DNA of 50,951 nucleotides from Prevotella sp. (lineage in GTDB: Bacteria > Bacteroidota > Bacteroidia > Bacteroidales > Bacteroidaceae): NCBI GenBank assembly GCA_017410365.1, contig JAFQQY010000018.1, positions 1 through 50,951 on the forward strand. Reading direction: 5' to 3'. Below the pieces are notes generated by a model. That model ran no database searches. It was not told where the DNA came from and saw only the letters and a list, made by a program, of their open reading frames with translations. Below are positions 26,961 to 33,642 of this stretch, one piece after another. Position numbers and translations under genes: made by a program. Every line of letters starts with the position of its first letter. The stretch's first letter is position 1.

Positions 26961-28229
26961 CTACTTGCGCCCAAAACTCTTTCTGATTACCTCTTTGTTG
27001 CTTGCCATTGTAATCTTTTCGATAGTCACTCCCGTGGCATTTCCGTTTGTCTTTATGCCGTTCAGATAAAACCTTTCGGTTCTTACAATCTTGTTGTCGC
27101 CGTTTATATTTTCAATGCCGGCAGGATTGTCAACGAGGAAGTTCTTTAATTCATAAAGCGCCTTGTTAGCACGACCGGTACTATTGTTGAACAGCGATGC
27201 GTTCCACCAACTGTCTGTAACGGCATTTTGCCAGTTGATGCCATATTCGTTTGCCTCCGGCCACCACCAGAACATTCCTATCACGCTGTTGTGCTGCTTT
27301 AGGGTGCTGATAAGTTTCTTTGCGAACTCAGCCTGTCCGTCCTGTGTCAGGTTGAACTCCTTGTATGACGTGTTTGCGCCCGGCAGTGCATATTCATAAC
27401 CGTACCCCGTTTCCATTATCATGATGGGCTTTCTTGGATTGTTTGTCTCCAGTGTTGTCAGCGTGCCGTTGAAAGTTGCCATCTTACCGTGATAGTCAGG
27501 GTAATAGCTAAGTCCGATAACATCGAAATCGATGTTCTGCTCTTTCATCTTCTTGAAGAAAACAACGGTGCTGTTGTGCGAGTTGCCCAGTTCTGTGTGC
27601 AATATGATATAGGCATTGGGGCATTGCTCGCGACAAGCCTTGATGGCATTGTTGAGATAAGAAGTGAAGTTGGCCATTGTGCCAGTGGCGTTGCCGCCAG
27701 CAGGATAAATCTGCCCTGTAGGCCACAGCATGCCGTATGTTATCTCGTTGCCTGTCTGTATCAGGTCGGGAGTGACACCAGCAGCCTTCATCTTCTTCAG
27801 ACAGTCTGTGGTGTAGTCATACACCTTTGTCGCCAATTGACTTGTGGTCAGTCCTTCCCAAGCCTTTGGCAGGGTCTGTTTGCCAGGGTCGGCCCAAGTG
27901 TCAGAGTAATGGAAGTCGAGCACCAGCTTATATCCCGCCTCTTGTATGCGCTTGCCCAGTTTTATAACATAGTCCAAGTCTTGGCAGGCGCCTTTTGTGT
28001 CGGTGTTTACGCTGCTTGTCGGGTCAACAAACAGGCGCACTCGCATGGCATTCATTCCTTCTTGCTTGAAGAAAGACAGTGGTTGTATGCTACTGCCGTT
28101 GATGTCGTAGTATTTTGCGCCCTTCTCCTCATATTTTGTCAGCAAAGAGATGTCGCCGCCAAGCAACAATTCTTGTGCGTGGCTGATGTTTGCCATTAGG
28201 CATACTATAAATAATATAATGCGCCTCAT
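26961..28229 (-). CDS. GH53 arabinogalactan endo-beta-1,4-galactanase
   Basis: A 422-aa secreted glycoside hydrolase of family 53, which cuts beta-1,4-galactan side chains of pectin. Signal peptide about 1-18 (NISHA-Q). The clan-A barrel spans about 20-365 with family hallmarks GGDISLL, MRVRLFVDP, LDFHYSDTWADPGKQ, the acid/base glutamate E162 (TGNEIT) and the nucleophile E273 (METGYGYE). The tail from about 375 (FYLNGIKTNGNATGVTIEKI) looks like a C-terminal sorting region, so export beyond the periplasm is plausible. No SusC/D pair lies nearby, which is unusual for a Bacteroidota glycan locus. Confidence 0.92.
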   Translation of the reverse strand: MRRIILFIVCLMANISHAQELLLGGDISLLTKYEEKGAKYYDINGSSIQPLSFFKQEGMNAMRVRLFVDPTSSVNTDTKGACQDLDYVIKLGKRIQEAGYKLVLDFHYSDTWADPGKQTLPKAWEGLTTSQLATKVYDYTTDCLKKMKAAGVTPDLIQTGNEITYGMLWPTGQIYPAGGNATGTMANFTSYLNNAIKACREQCPNAYIILHTELGNSHNSTVVFFKKMKEQNIDFDVIGLSYYPDYHGKMATFNGTLTTLETNNPRKPIMIMETGYGYEYALPGANTSYKEFNLTQDGQAEFAKKLISTLKQHNSVIGMFWWWPEANEYGINWQNAVTDSWWNASLFNNSTGRANKALYELKNFLVDNPAGIENINGDNKIVRTERFYLNGIKTNGNATGVTIEKITMASNKEVIRKSFGRK

Positions 28230-28254
28230 TTTCTTAAAGTCATATTAAGTTTCA

Positions 28255-28350
28255 CAAATCCCTTTCCTGCCCTGAACTTTATCGAGGGGGAGGGAACTAA
28301 GCGTGGCTTCTCACAATCCTCTTCCCTTCGGGAGGGGGTAGGGGTAGGTT
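28255..28350. repeat. REP-like GC-rich element
   Basis: A C/G-rich stretch between GH53 and the small lysine-rich gene has a short hairpin around CCCTTCGGG (28324-28332) and G-runs (GGGGGTAGGGGTAGG). It resembles elements at 46200-46235 and 46372-46430 and stands out from the AT-rich spacers. Confidence 0.5.
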
Positions 28351-28351
28351 C

Positions 28352-28537
28352 TTACTTATGCCTATTAGCCCTCTGTTCGCGGTATTTTGCTTTCTGCTTT
28401 GCAGAACCGCTACCGTGAGCACCGGTTATGTACTTCTTTTTCTTAGCCTTAGTCTTAATCTTCCCGTCGTCGGTTTTCTTCTGTCCGCCGCGTCCGAAGT
28501 TTATTCCGTTTTGAAGTATTAGTTCGAAATCATCCAT
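28352..28537 (-). CDS. Small lysine-rich protein, unknown function
   Basis: A 61-aa ORF that I do not recognise. The N-terminal third is acidic/neutral (MDDFELILQNGINFGRGG). The rest is very basic, with KTKAKKKK near residues 29-36 and a C-terminal KQKAKYREQRANRHK. There is no signal peptide or membrane segment. The composition suggests nucleic-acid or ribosome binding, which is inference only. It follows purH on the same strand after a 105-bp spacer that holds a palindromic terminator and inverted repeats. Confidence 0.55.
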   Translation of the reverse strand: MDDFELILQNGINFGRGGQKKTDDGKIKTKAKKKKYITGAHGSGSAKQKAKYREQRANRHK

Positions 28538-28540
28538 ATT

Positions 28541-28620
28541 ATTTATAATTATGAATTACGAATTATGAATTATAACAGCGAAGTAATCTTCCTCCATCAT
28601 AATTCAAAATTCGTAATTTT
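28541..28620. repeat. Inverted pair of ATGAATTACGA-type repeats
   Basis: AT-rich units (ATTATGAATTACGAATTATG) at the left are nearly the reverse complement of the segment at about 28598-28620 (ATAATTCAAAATTCGTAAT). The spacer transcript could fold into a hairpin of about 20 bp. A related AATTATGAATTACAA run lies in the ispD-recG gap. Confidence 0.6.
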
Positions 28621-28644
28621 AAAATCAATGCGCGCATTGATTTT
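28621..28644 (-). terminator. Perfect 24-bp palindrome at the purH stop
   Basis: AAAATCAATGCG (28621-28632) is followed directly by its exact reverse complement (28633-28644), overlapping the TAA of the AICAR transformylase gene. The T-rich right arm gives a terminator-like shape on the minus strand. Confidence 0.6.
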
Positions 28645-29827
28645 AATGATGAAACAATCTCACGCCAGTGAACGCCATGGCGATATTATACTTGTCGCAA
28701 GTCATGATGACATGGTCGTCGCGTACAGAACCGCCTGCCTGTGCAATGAACTCGACACCGCTCTTGTGCGCACGCTCTATATTGTCGCCGAATGGGAAGA
28801 ACGCATCGCTGCCCAAAGCTACCTTGGTGTTCTTTGCAATCCACTCTTTCTTCTCTTCCATAGTCAGCACCTCTGGCTTCTCCTTGAAGAACATTTGCCA
28901 TGTGCCTTCTGCCAATACATCCTCGTGGTCTTCAGATATATATACGTCGATGGTGTTGTCGCGGTCGGCACGACGGATGCCGTCAACAAACGGAAGATTC
29001 ATCACCTTTGGATGCTGGCGCAACCACCAGATGTCTGCCTTGTTGCCTGCCAAGCGTGTACAGTGGATGCGGCTTTGCTGTCCTGCTCCGATACCGATAG
29101 CCTGTCCGTCCTTAACGTAGCAAACTGAGTTTGACTGTGTATATTTCAGAGTTATCAGTGCAATGATGAGGTCACGTTTTGCCTCTGGAGTAAATGTCTT
29201 ATTGGCTGTTGGCATGTTTTCAAACAAAGCCTCGTCGTCGAGCTTCACCTCGTTGCGTCCCTGTTCGAAGGTTACGCCATAAACCTGCTTGCGTTCAATC
29301 TGCTCAGGACGGTATGTCGGGTCTATCTTGATAACGTTGTAAGTACCCTTGCGCTTCTCTTTCAGTATTTCGAGAGCCTCTGGAGTGTAGTCGGGTGCAA
29401 TCACGCCGTCGCTTACCTCGCGCTTGATAATCAGTGCGGTAGTAGCGTCGCAGGTGTCGCTCAGCGCAATGAAGTCGCCGTATGATGACATGCGGTCGGC
29501 ACCGCGAGCACGTGCGTATGCACAGGCAACAGGCGACTCGTCGAGTCCCTTGATGTCATCAACGAAATATATCTTCTTCAGTGTGTCGCTCAGTGGCAAT
29601 CCTACCGCCGCGCCAGCTGGTGATACGTGCTTGAACGAAGCTGCTGCAGGCAGACCGGTAGCTTCTTTCAGTTCTTTTACAAGTTGCCATGCGTTCAGAG
29701 CATCAAGGAAGTTGATGTAGCCTGGGCGGCCGTTGATTACTTCGATTGGCAGTTCGCCTTCAGTCATGTAGATGCGTGAAGGCTTTTGGTTCGGATTGCA
29801 TCCGTACTTCAGTGCTAATTCTTTCAT
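28643..29827 (-). CDS. AICAR transformylase (stand-alone, no cyclohydrolase)
   Basis: A 394-aa protein of the PurH transformylase domain family: transfers formyl from 10-formyl-THF to AICAR to give FAICAR in purine synthesis. The catalytic Lys-His pair is present (SFKHVSPAGAAVG, K66-H67), followed by PVACAYARARGADRMSSYGD and IGIGAGQQSRIH. The N-terminal MGS-like IMP cyclohydrolase domain of bifunctional PurH (about 500-600 aa) is absent; the protein begins directly at the transformylase (ALKYGCNPNQKPS). A separate cyclohydrolase or a second full-length PurH must exist elsewhere if the pathway is complete. Confidence 0.92.
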   Translation of the reverse strand: MKELALKYGCNPNQKPSRIYMTEGELPIEVINGRPGYINFLDALNAWQLVKELKEATGLPAAASFKHVSPAGAAVGLPLSDTLKKIYFVDDIKGLDESPVACAYARARGADRMSSYGDFIALSDTCDATTALIIKREVSDGVIAPDYTPEALEILKEKRKGTYNVIKIDPTYRPEQIERKQVYGVTFEQGRNEVKLDDEALFENMPTANKTFTPEAKRDLIIALITLKYTQSNSVCYVKDGQAIGIGAGQQSRIHCTRLAGNKADIWWLRQHPKVMNLPFVDGIRRADRDNTIDVYISEDHEDVLAEGTWQMFFKEKPEVLTMEEKKEWIAKNTKVALGSDAFFPFGDNIERAHKSGVEFIAQAGGSVRDDHVIMTCDKYNIAMAFTGVRLFHH

Positions 29828-29865
29828 ATTATATTTTTATTCGTTTGATTCTGATAAAATTATGG

Positions 29866-29889
29866 TGCAAAGTTAATTATTTTTTTCGA
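29866..29889. repeat. 24-bp direct repeat, left copy (contains purH -7 box)
   Basis: This 24-bp sequence starts TGCAAAGTTAATTA and is identical to 30572-30595. On the minus strand it carries TAACTTTGC (29868-29875), the likely -7 element of purH. Together the two copies bracket the two-gene cassette. Confidence 0.8.
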
Positions 29890-29900
29890 GATATGATGTT

Positions 29901-30392
29901 TTATTTGTTCTCCTGAAACATTTTGACTTCATTATCAAAAATGGACAGAATTTCTTCTATATTATTGTTTGCTTTTGCAACTATTAGCGAAATGTAATTC
30001 TTAATTCCTTCGTCTTCGAATTCGACAGCTTTAAAGATGAATCTTTCTTTGTGTTTGTAGTTGTTGTACCATCTTAAAAATAATCTGGAGCGTATTTCTT
30101 GTTTTTCGTCAGCAGTGTCGCACATGTACAAAAGTACATTCGGATTATTATTGAAAAAATCCTCGATGATATAATTGATGGTTTCTTGTATCTTATGGTC
30201 ATTTGGCGAGTTCTTCCAACTCCTATTATACAAATTAAACCAATAGGCCTGTCCGTTTAATATAATGGTTTCTTGGTCGAAAATTATAGAATACAGGATG
30301 TCGTGTTCGGTTTTGAACAAGTACTCGTTACCATCTTCCCATACAGAATATGGGGCGTAAATATTTATTTGGGTTAAATTAAGTATTCCCAT
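29901..30392 (-). CDS. Hypothetical protein, resembles DUF6169
   Basis: A 163-aa cytoplasmic protein without signal peptide or membrane segment. It resembles the uncharacterised DUF6169 family: an N-terminal beta-rich part (WEDGNEYLFKTEHDILYSIIF), then helix IQETINYIIEDFFNNNPN, VLLYMCDTADEKQEIRSRLF, RWYNNY, and a C-terminal part with EDEGIKNYISLIV. The assignment is from memory of the pattern. It lies 25 bp downstream of a 44-aa ORF. Base composition is more AT-rich than its neighbours, and the pair is flanked by 24-bp direct repeats, suggesting an acquired cassette. Confidence 0.75.
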   Translation of the reverse strand: MGILNLTQINIYAPYSVWEDGNEYLFKTEHDILYSIIFDQETIILNGQAYWFNLYNRSWKNSPNDHKIQETINYIIEDFFNNNPNVLLYMCDTADEKQEIRSRLFLRWYNNYKHKERFIFKAVEFEDEGIKNYISLIVAKANNNIEEILSIFDNEVKMFQENK

Positions 30393-30412
30393 TTTGGACA
30401 GTCTAGTTGGAA

Positions 30413-30434
30413 TTGCACTAATTCTTTAGTGCAA
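30413..30434 (-). promoter_or_regulatory. Hairpin over the small-ORF stop codon
   Basis: TTGCACTAA (30413-30421) and TTAGTGCAA (30426-30434) are exact reverse complements with a 4-nt loop. The stem contains the stop codon of the 44-aa ORF, and no T tract follows. It could attenuate read-through into the 163-aa gene or shape the mRNA. Confidence 0.55.
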
Positions 30435-30552
30435 TTTTCATTTCAAGCTCAGCGAGTTTGGTATCCATTCTTTTCTCCCATTCAACCTTGCGTTGCTTGG
30501 CCTTGCGGAATGCATTCAAGAGTTCTTCTTTTGAATAAGTTTTCATAACCAT
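30418..30552 (-). CDS. Small charged helical protein, unknown function
   Basis: A 44-codon ORF (MVMKTYSKEELLNAFRKAKQ, then a K/E-rich amphipathic helix with WEKRMDTKLAELEMKMA). It looks like a single long helix. Codon choice is coding-like and a TAACTTTG -7 element lies 22 bp upstream. It precedes the DUF6169-like gene by 25 bp on the same strand. The small-helical-protein-plus-larger-partner layout recalls toxin-antitoxin or regulator-effector pairs, but nothing in the sequence proves that. An alternative start is the ATG two codons in (30546). Confidence 0.55.
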   Translation of the reverse strand: MVMKTYSKEELLNAFRKAKQRKVEWEKRMDTKLAELEMKIALKN

Positions 30553-30571
30553 AAAATATAATTATTTCGGA

Positions 30572-30595
30572 TGCAAAGTTAATTATTTTTTTCGA
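30572..30595. repeat. 24-bp direct repeat, right copy (contains cassette promoter element)
   Basis: Identical over 24 bp to 29866-29889. On the minus strand it gives TAACTTTG (30574-30581), the likely -7 element of the 44-aa ORF and DUF6169-like gene. The copies are 706 bp apart. Confidence 0.8.
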
Positions 30596-30631
30596 TATAT
30601 TGCCATGTTGTTATGATGATTTAATAAACTT

Positions 30632-30661
30632 AAAGAGACACCGCTTGTGCGATGCCTCTTT
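30632..30661 (-). terminator. Terminator of the UroD-RhaM gene
   Basis: In minus-strand RNA a 13-bp stem (30649-30661 with 30632-30644) pairs fully if two G-U wobbles are allowed, with a 4-nt loop ACAA. In plus-strand RNA the same positions would be A-C mismatches, so the element is strand-specific. The T-tract is weak. Confidence 0.6.
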
Positions 30662-30685
30662 ACCCAAATCGGGTTTAAGGAAATA

Positions 30686-32053
30686 TCAGTCAACGTGGAA
30701 CACCTCTTCCATGTCTGCCCACCATTCGCCTTCGGCACGAGTGTCGAGCGGGCGCTGGCACGGCATGCAAACATCCCACCAACGCTGAGTTTCAGGGTCG
30801 GCAGCCATCTTTGCCATGTCGGCCTCATAGTCAGTTCCCACATACTCGTAATAACTGAACAGATAACCGTCCTTAAAGTATATGCTGTAGTTGCGCAGGT
30901 TGCAGTCGTATATCATCTTCAGCACTCCTGGCCATACAGCGGCATGCAGGCGCTTGTACTCTTCCAACTTCTCTGGCCTTACGGCAATCACGCTGCCATA
31001 GCGGCGTATGCGCTTCTTGCCACAGCCTACAGCATCGAACAGCGCCTCTACGTTTTCAGGCTTGGTGTCAACGAGTATTGCCTCGTGACTAGGCGAAACA
31101 ATCAAACCTGTTGGGAAAATCTCTTTCAACTCTTTTACCTTGGTGCGCACCTCATCAGGTGTGCCGTTTACCATAAGGTACTGTGCGTCAACACCTCCGC
31201 AGAATGATACCCTGCCGTGGAAATCCTCTTTCAGACGCTCTGGCTCCATCTTCGTTGCTAATGCCTGGATTGGATGAATGGCATCTACGCCAAGACCAAT
31301 CAGGTCGGGGATGATATCATGGATGCTGCCGCAAGAGTGGTGGATCACCTTCAGACCGTAGCGCTTAGCCTGTTCTACGAGCTTGCGTGTGCCGTCGAAC
31401 ACGAACTCGCGCAACTGCTCCGGTCCTACCATCAGACCTTGCTGACTGCCGAAGTCGTTGCCGATGAGCACGGCGTGCAACTTTCCTTGGGTCGCTTTGT
31501 AGAATATCTCGTTGGCGCGCAGATAGAAGTCGGTAATCTTGTCGATTACGGCCTTAAACAAATCGGGCGCAGTGAACATCTTTACCAGTGCGTCTTCCAT
31601 ACCGAAAGCAGAGCAGGCGTCTTGGAAATGGGCCGACCATACCACGCCCAGCACGGCATAACCCGGCGGCACGTCCTCGACAACCTTGCGACACTCTTCC
31701 GGGTCGATATACTTCTCTGGTTCAGGCCAGTCGAAGAGATCTACAGCCGACGCATCGGTATAGTCCTCAAAGAATCCCGGTGCGGTCAGAGTGCGGTGCT
31801 CGTTGCTGCCGTCGCTTTTCTTTTTAGCGAAGTCGAAAGCAGCGTAGATGGCATTGCTCGTAGGCGAGTGGTAAGGCATCTCCACGGGGTAGATGTCATC
31901 GCCGAGCTTCTGCTTCAGGTCTTTCATGTTATCTACTCCGAAATACTCGTATAGTTTAGGTAGCGCACCCGCATCAGGAATGCCCAGCCATGCAGCAGGA
32001 CGATCGACGGGGCGACGCTCGATGGTTGCGTAAAATCTTTCGATGTGGTTCAT
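30686..32053 (-). CDS. UroD-family protein fused to L-rhamnose mutarotase
   Basis: A 455-aa two-domain protein. Residues about 1-340 belong to the uroporphyrinogen-decarboxylase/MtaA-like barrel superfamily, with GNDFGSQQGLMVGPEQLREF near 200, a putative metal site HHSCGSI near 242, and FCGGVD. Residues 351-455 match L-rhamnose mutarotase (RhaM): EEYKRLHAAVWP with the catalytic Tyr and His (about 366 and 370), NYSIYF, QRWWDVC and the terminal MEEVFHVD. RhaM interconverts alpha- and beta-L-rhamnose. The UroD part is more like a methyltransferase or sugar-linked branch than haem UroD. No rhamnose operon is adjacent. A consensus promoter precedes it, so it is probably monocistronic. Confidence 0.87.
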   Translation of the reverse strand: MNHIERFYATIERRPVDRPAAWLGIPDAGALPKLYEYFGVDNMKDLKQKLGDDIYPVEMPYHSPTSNAIYAAFDFAKKKSDGSNEHRTLTAPGFFEDYTDASAVDLFDWPEPEKYIDPEECRKVVEDVPPGYAVLGVVWSAHFQDACSAFGMEDALVKMFTAPDLFKAVIDKITDFYLRANEIFYKATQGKLHAVLIGNDFGSQQGLMVGPEQLREFVFDGTRKLVEQAKRYGLKVIHHSCGSIHDIIPDLIGLGVDAIHPIQALATKMEPERLKEDFHGRVSFCGGVDAQYLMVNGTPDEVRTKVKELKEIFPTGLIVSPSHEAILVDTKPENVEALFDAVGCGKKRIRRYGSVIAVRPEKLEEYKRLHAAVWPGVLKMIYDCNLRNYSIYFKDGYLFSYYEYVGTDYEADMAKMAADPETQRWWDVCMPCQRPLDTRAEGEWWADMEEVFHVD

Positions 32054-32059
32054 ATTGTT

Positions 32060-32106
32060 TTTAGTTTATAAGTTTTTTAGTTATTGAGTTTATAAGTTGT
32101 TAAGTC
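32060..32106. repeat. AT-rich direct repeat before the UroD-RhaM start
   Basis: AGTTTATAAGTT occurs twice (about 32070 and 32088) with related TTTTAGTTATTG units between them, in the mRNA leader directly before the ATG. Same style as the other start-proximal repeats. Confidence 0.55.
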
Positions 32107-32123
32107 CAAGGACTCTCTGTCTG

Positions 32124-32155
32124 CAAATATAGACAAAAAACTTTTAAACAGCAAA
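32124..32155 (-). promoter_or_regulatory. Promoter of the UroD-RhaM gene
   Basis: On the minus strand TTTG (32152-32155), a 20-bp spacer, then TATATTTG (32124-32131). Full match to the Bacteroidota consensus. Predicted leader about 64 nt, containing the AT-rich repeat. Confidence 0.75.
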
Positions 32156-32183
32156 CAAATGTCAGAAAAACCACAATACAACA

Positions 32184-32214
32184 ATAGGCATCGCCCTTGT
32201 CGGACAATGCCTAT
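32184..32214 (-). terminator. Hairpin terminator after rplS
   Basis: ATAGGCAT (32184-32191) and ATGCCTAT (32207-32214) form a perfect 8-bp stem with further TTGTC/GACAA pairing inside. It is 26 bp past the rplS stop; the T-tract is weak (TTGTTGTATTGTGGTTTTT). Confidence 0.65.
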
Positions 32215-32239
32215 CATTATTTTCTGCTCAATTAGAGAT

Positions 32240-32605
32240 TTAAGCCTCTGTCTTAACTGCGGTTCTCTTCTCCTTGATGCGAGCCTTCTTACCTGTGAGC
32301 TTACGCAGGTAGTAGAGCTTAGCGCGACGAACCTTACCAACCTTGTTCACTTCGATGCTCTCGATAGCTGGTGACTCCAATGGGAAGATACGCTCAACAC
32401 CAATTGTTCCAGACATCTTGCGAACAGTGAAACGCTTCTTCTCGCCGTGGCCTACAATCTTGATTACAACACCACGATAGAGCTGTACGCGCTCCTTTGT
32501 ACCCTCGATAATTTTGTAAGCGACAGTTACTGTGTCACCCGCCTTGAATTCTGGGTGCTTCTTGCCGGTTGCAAATGCTTCTTCAGCAATTTTAATTAAA
32601 TCCAT
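32240..32605 (-). CDS. rplS: 50S ribosomal protein L19
   Basis: A 121-aa ribosomal protein at the 30S-50S interface. The sequence shows the L19 core: [20 protein letters not shown], then [24 protein letters not shown], and [20 protein letters not shown]. Unlike many bacteria, it is not next to rpsP, rimM or trmD here. It is monocistronic, with a consensus promoter and a leader of about 90 nt that can fold, so leader-mediated control is possible. Confidence 0.97.
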   Translation of the reverse strand: MDLIKIAEEAFATGKKHPEFKAGDTVTVAYKIIEGTKERVQLYRGVVIKIVGHGEKKRFTVRKMSGTIGVERIFPLESPAIESIEVNKVGKVRRAKLYYLRKLTGKKARIKEKRTAVKTEA

Positions 32606-32644
32606 TTTTTACTTTGTATAATTAAATTGTTCTTATCGTTCCAA

Positions 32645-32681
32645 CGCAACATAACAGGCCACACGTAACTTCCTGCCAGCG
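32645..32681 (-). ncRNA. Candidate structured rplS leader
   Basis: In minus-strand RNA, CGC-UGGCAGG (32672-32681) can pair with CCUGUUA (32652-32658) plus GCG (32645-32647), giving a stem of 7 pairs (two G-U) and an outer 3-bp helix. L19 leaders that bind their own protein are known in other phyla. Whether this is such a leader needs alignment evidence. Confidence 0.4.
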
Positions 32682-32701
32682 ATTACGCCGAAAAGCGGGT
32701 G

Positions 32702-32732
32702 CAAAGGTAATACTTTTTATCCGAATGGGCAA
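32702..32732 (-). promoter_or_regulatory. Promoter of rplS
   Basis: On the minus strand TTG (32730-32732), 20-bp spacer, TACCTTTG (32702-32709). Predicted start near 32696, leaving a leader of about 90 nt. Confidence 0.7.
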
Positions 32733-32747
32733 TTTTTACTTGTTTTT

Positions 32748-32779
32748 TTTGTTTATTAGTCCATTTTTGATTATTTTTG
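32748..32779 (+). promoter_or_regulatory. Promoter of the 5'-nucleotidase pair
   Basis: TTTG (32748-32751), 20-bp spacer, TATTTTTG (32772-32779). Both boxes fit the consensus. It is divergent from the rplS promoter, the two -33 boxes being about 16 bp apart. Confidence 0.72.
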
Positions 32780-32867
32780 CCAGTAGTTTAATGGGGTATA
32801 ATAGCCTCCACCAATCCTTATACAAAGCAAGTGAAGCTCGCTAAAGTTGAATAGAATATTATATACT

Positions 32868-33641
32868 ATGAATAAAAAGAAAACTTTTTTTAGTCTTTTG
32901 GCAGCGTCAACTCTTCTCTTGGGCGGTTGCACTCCTGGCTATCAGGTGGCAAGCGTAATGAAAGAACGACTGCTGGTAGACAATCGTTATGATGCAAAAT
33001 CGTCAACGGAGCTAGATAGTATGATGGCTCCTTATGCAGCAAAGGTTGACAGCCTGATGAGTCCAGTGGTTGGAAAGGTAAAGAAGTCGCTAAAGGTGTA
33101 TCGTCCAGAGAGTGAACTTTCCAACTTGCTCGCCGATATATTGGTATGGGCAAGCGACCGTTATGGCGAAAGGCCAGTAATGGGTGTTTACAACATGGGA
33201 GGCATCAGAGCTTCACTGAGCGAAGGCGATGTGAAATATGGAGATATACTTGAAGTGGCACCTTTTGAAAACAAAATCTGTTTCCTGACCTTAAGCGGTG
33301 CGCACCTCTTGGAACTTTTTCGCCAGATGGCAAGTGTTGGTGGCGAGGGTGTGAGCAAAGGTGTCGAACTGGTTTTCACTCACGACAGACAACTGAAAAG
33401 TGCCCGCCTGCATGGCGAGGAGATTGTTCCGTTGGCTGACTATCGCATTGTTACTATCGACTATCTGGCTCAAGGCAATGACCGTATGGAGGCTTTCAAG
33501 CAAAAGCGTATGTATAATGCCCCTAGCGGACCTGAGAACAATAGCCGTATGGTGATTATGGAATACTTCCAAACCTTGATGAAGCAGGGAAAGGCTGTTG
33601 ATGCAAATGTAGAAGGACGTATAATAGTAGAGGAGGAATAA
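32868..33641 (+). CDS. 5'-nucleotidase C-terminal domain lipoprotein
   Basis: A 257-aa lipoprotein. The signal peptide ends in a lipobox LLGGC (Cys about residue 21). The rest is a stand-alone 5'-nucleotidase C-terminal (substrate-binding) domain: SELSNLLADILVWAS, YNMGGIRASLSEGDVKYGDI, APFENKICFLTLSG and IVTIDYLAQGNDRMEAF. In the usual two-domain enzyme this follows the metallophosphatase domain; here it is encoded separately and first. Start: ATG 32868 is used, not the TTG 21 nt upstream, because it begins the lipoprotein signal. One base separates its stop from the next ATG. Confidence 0.9.
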   Translation: MNKKKTFFSLLAASTLLLGGCTPGYQVASVMKERLLVDNRYDAKSSTELDSMMAPYAAKVDSLMSPVVGKVKKSLKVYRPESELSNLLADILVWASDRYGERPVMGVYNMGGIRASLSEGDVKYGDILEVAPFENKICFLTLSGAHLLELFRQMASVGGEGVSKGVELVFTHDRQLKSARLHGEEIVPLADYRIVTIDYLAQGNDRMEAFKQKRMYNAPSGPENNSRMVIMEYFQTLMKQGKAVDANVEGRIIVEEE

Positions 33642-33642
33642 T

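Noticed and set aside
28565-29128. A 187-aa plus-strand frame opposite the AICAR transformylase
   Set aside because: Antisense to a well-supported enzyme; composition is typical of a shadow frame.
32847-32867. TTG start for the 5'-nucleotidase lipoprotein
   Set aside because: The extra seven residues would precede a normal lipoprotein signal that starts at the ATG 32868.
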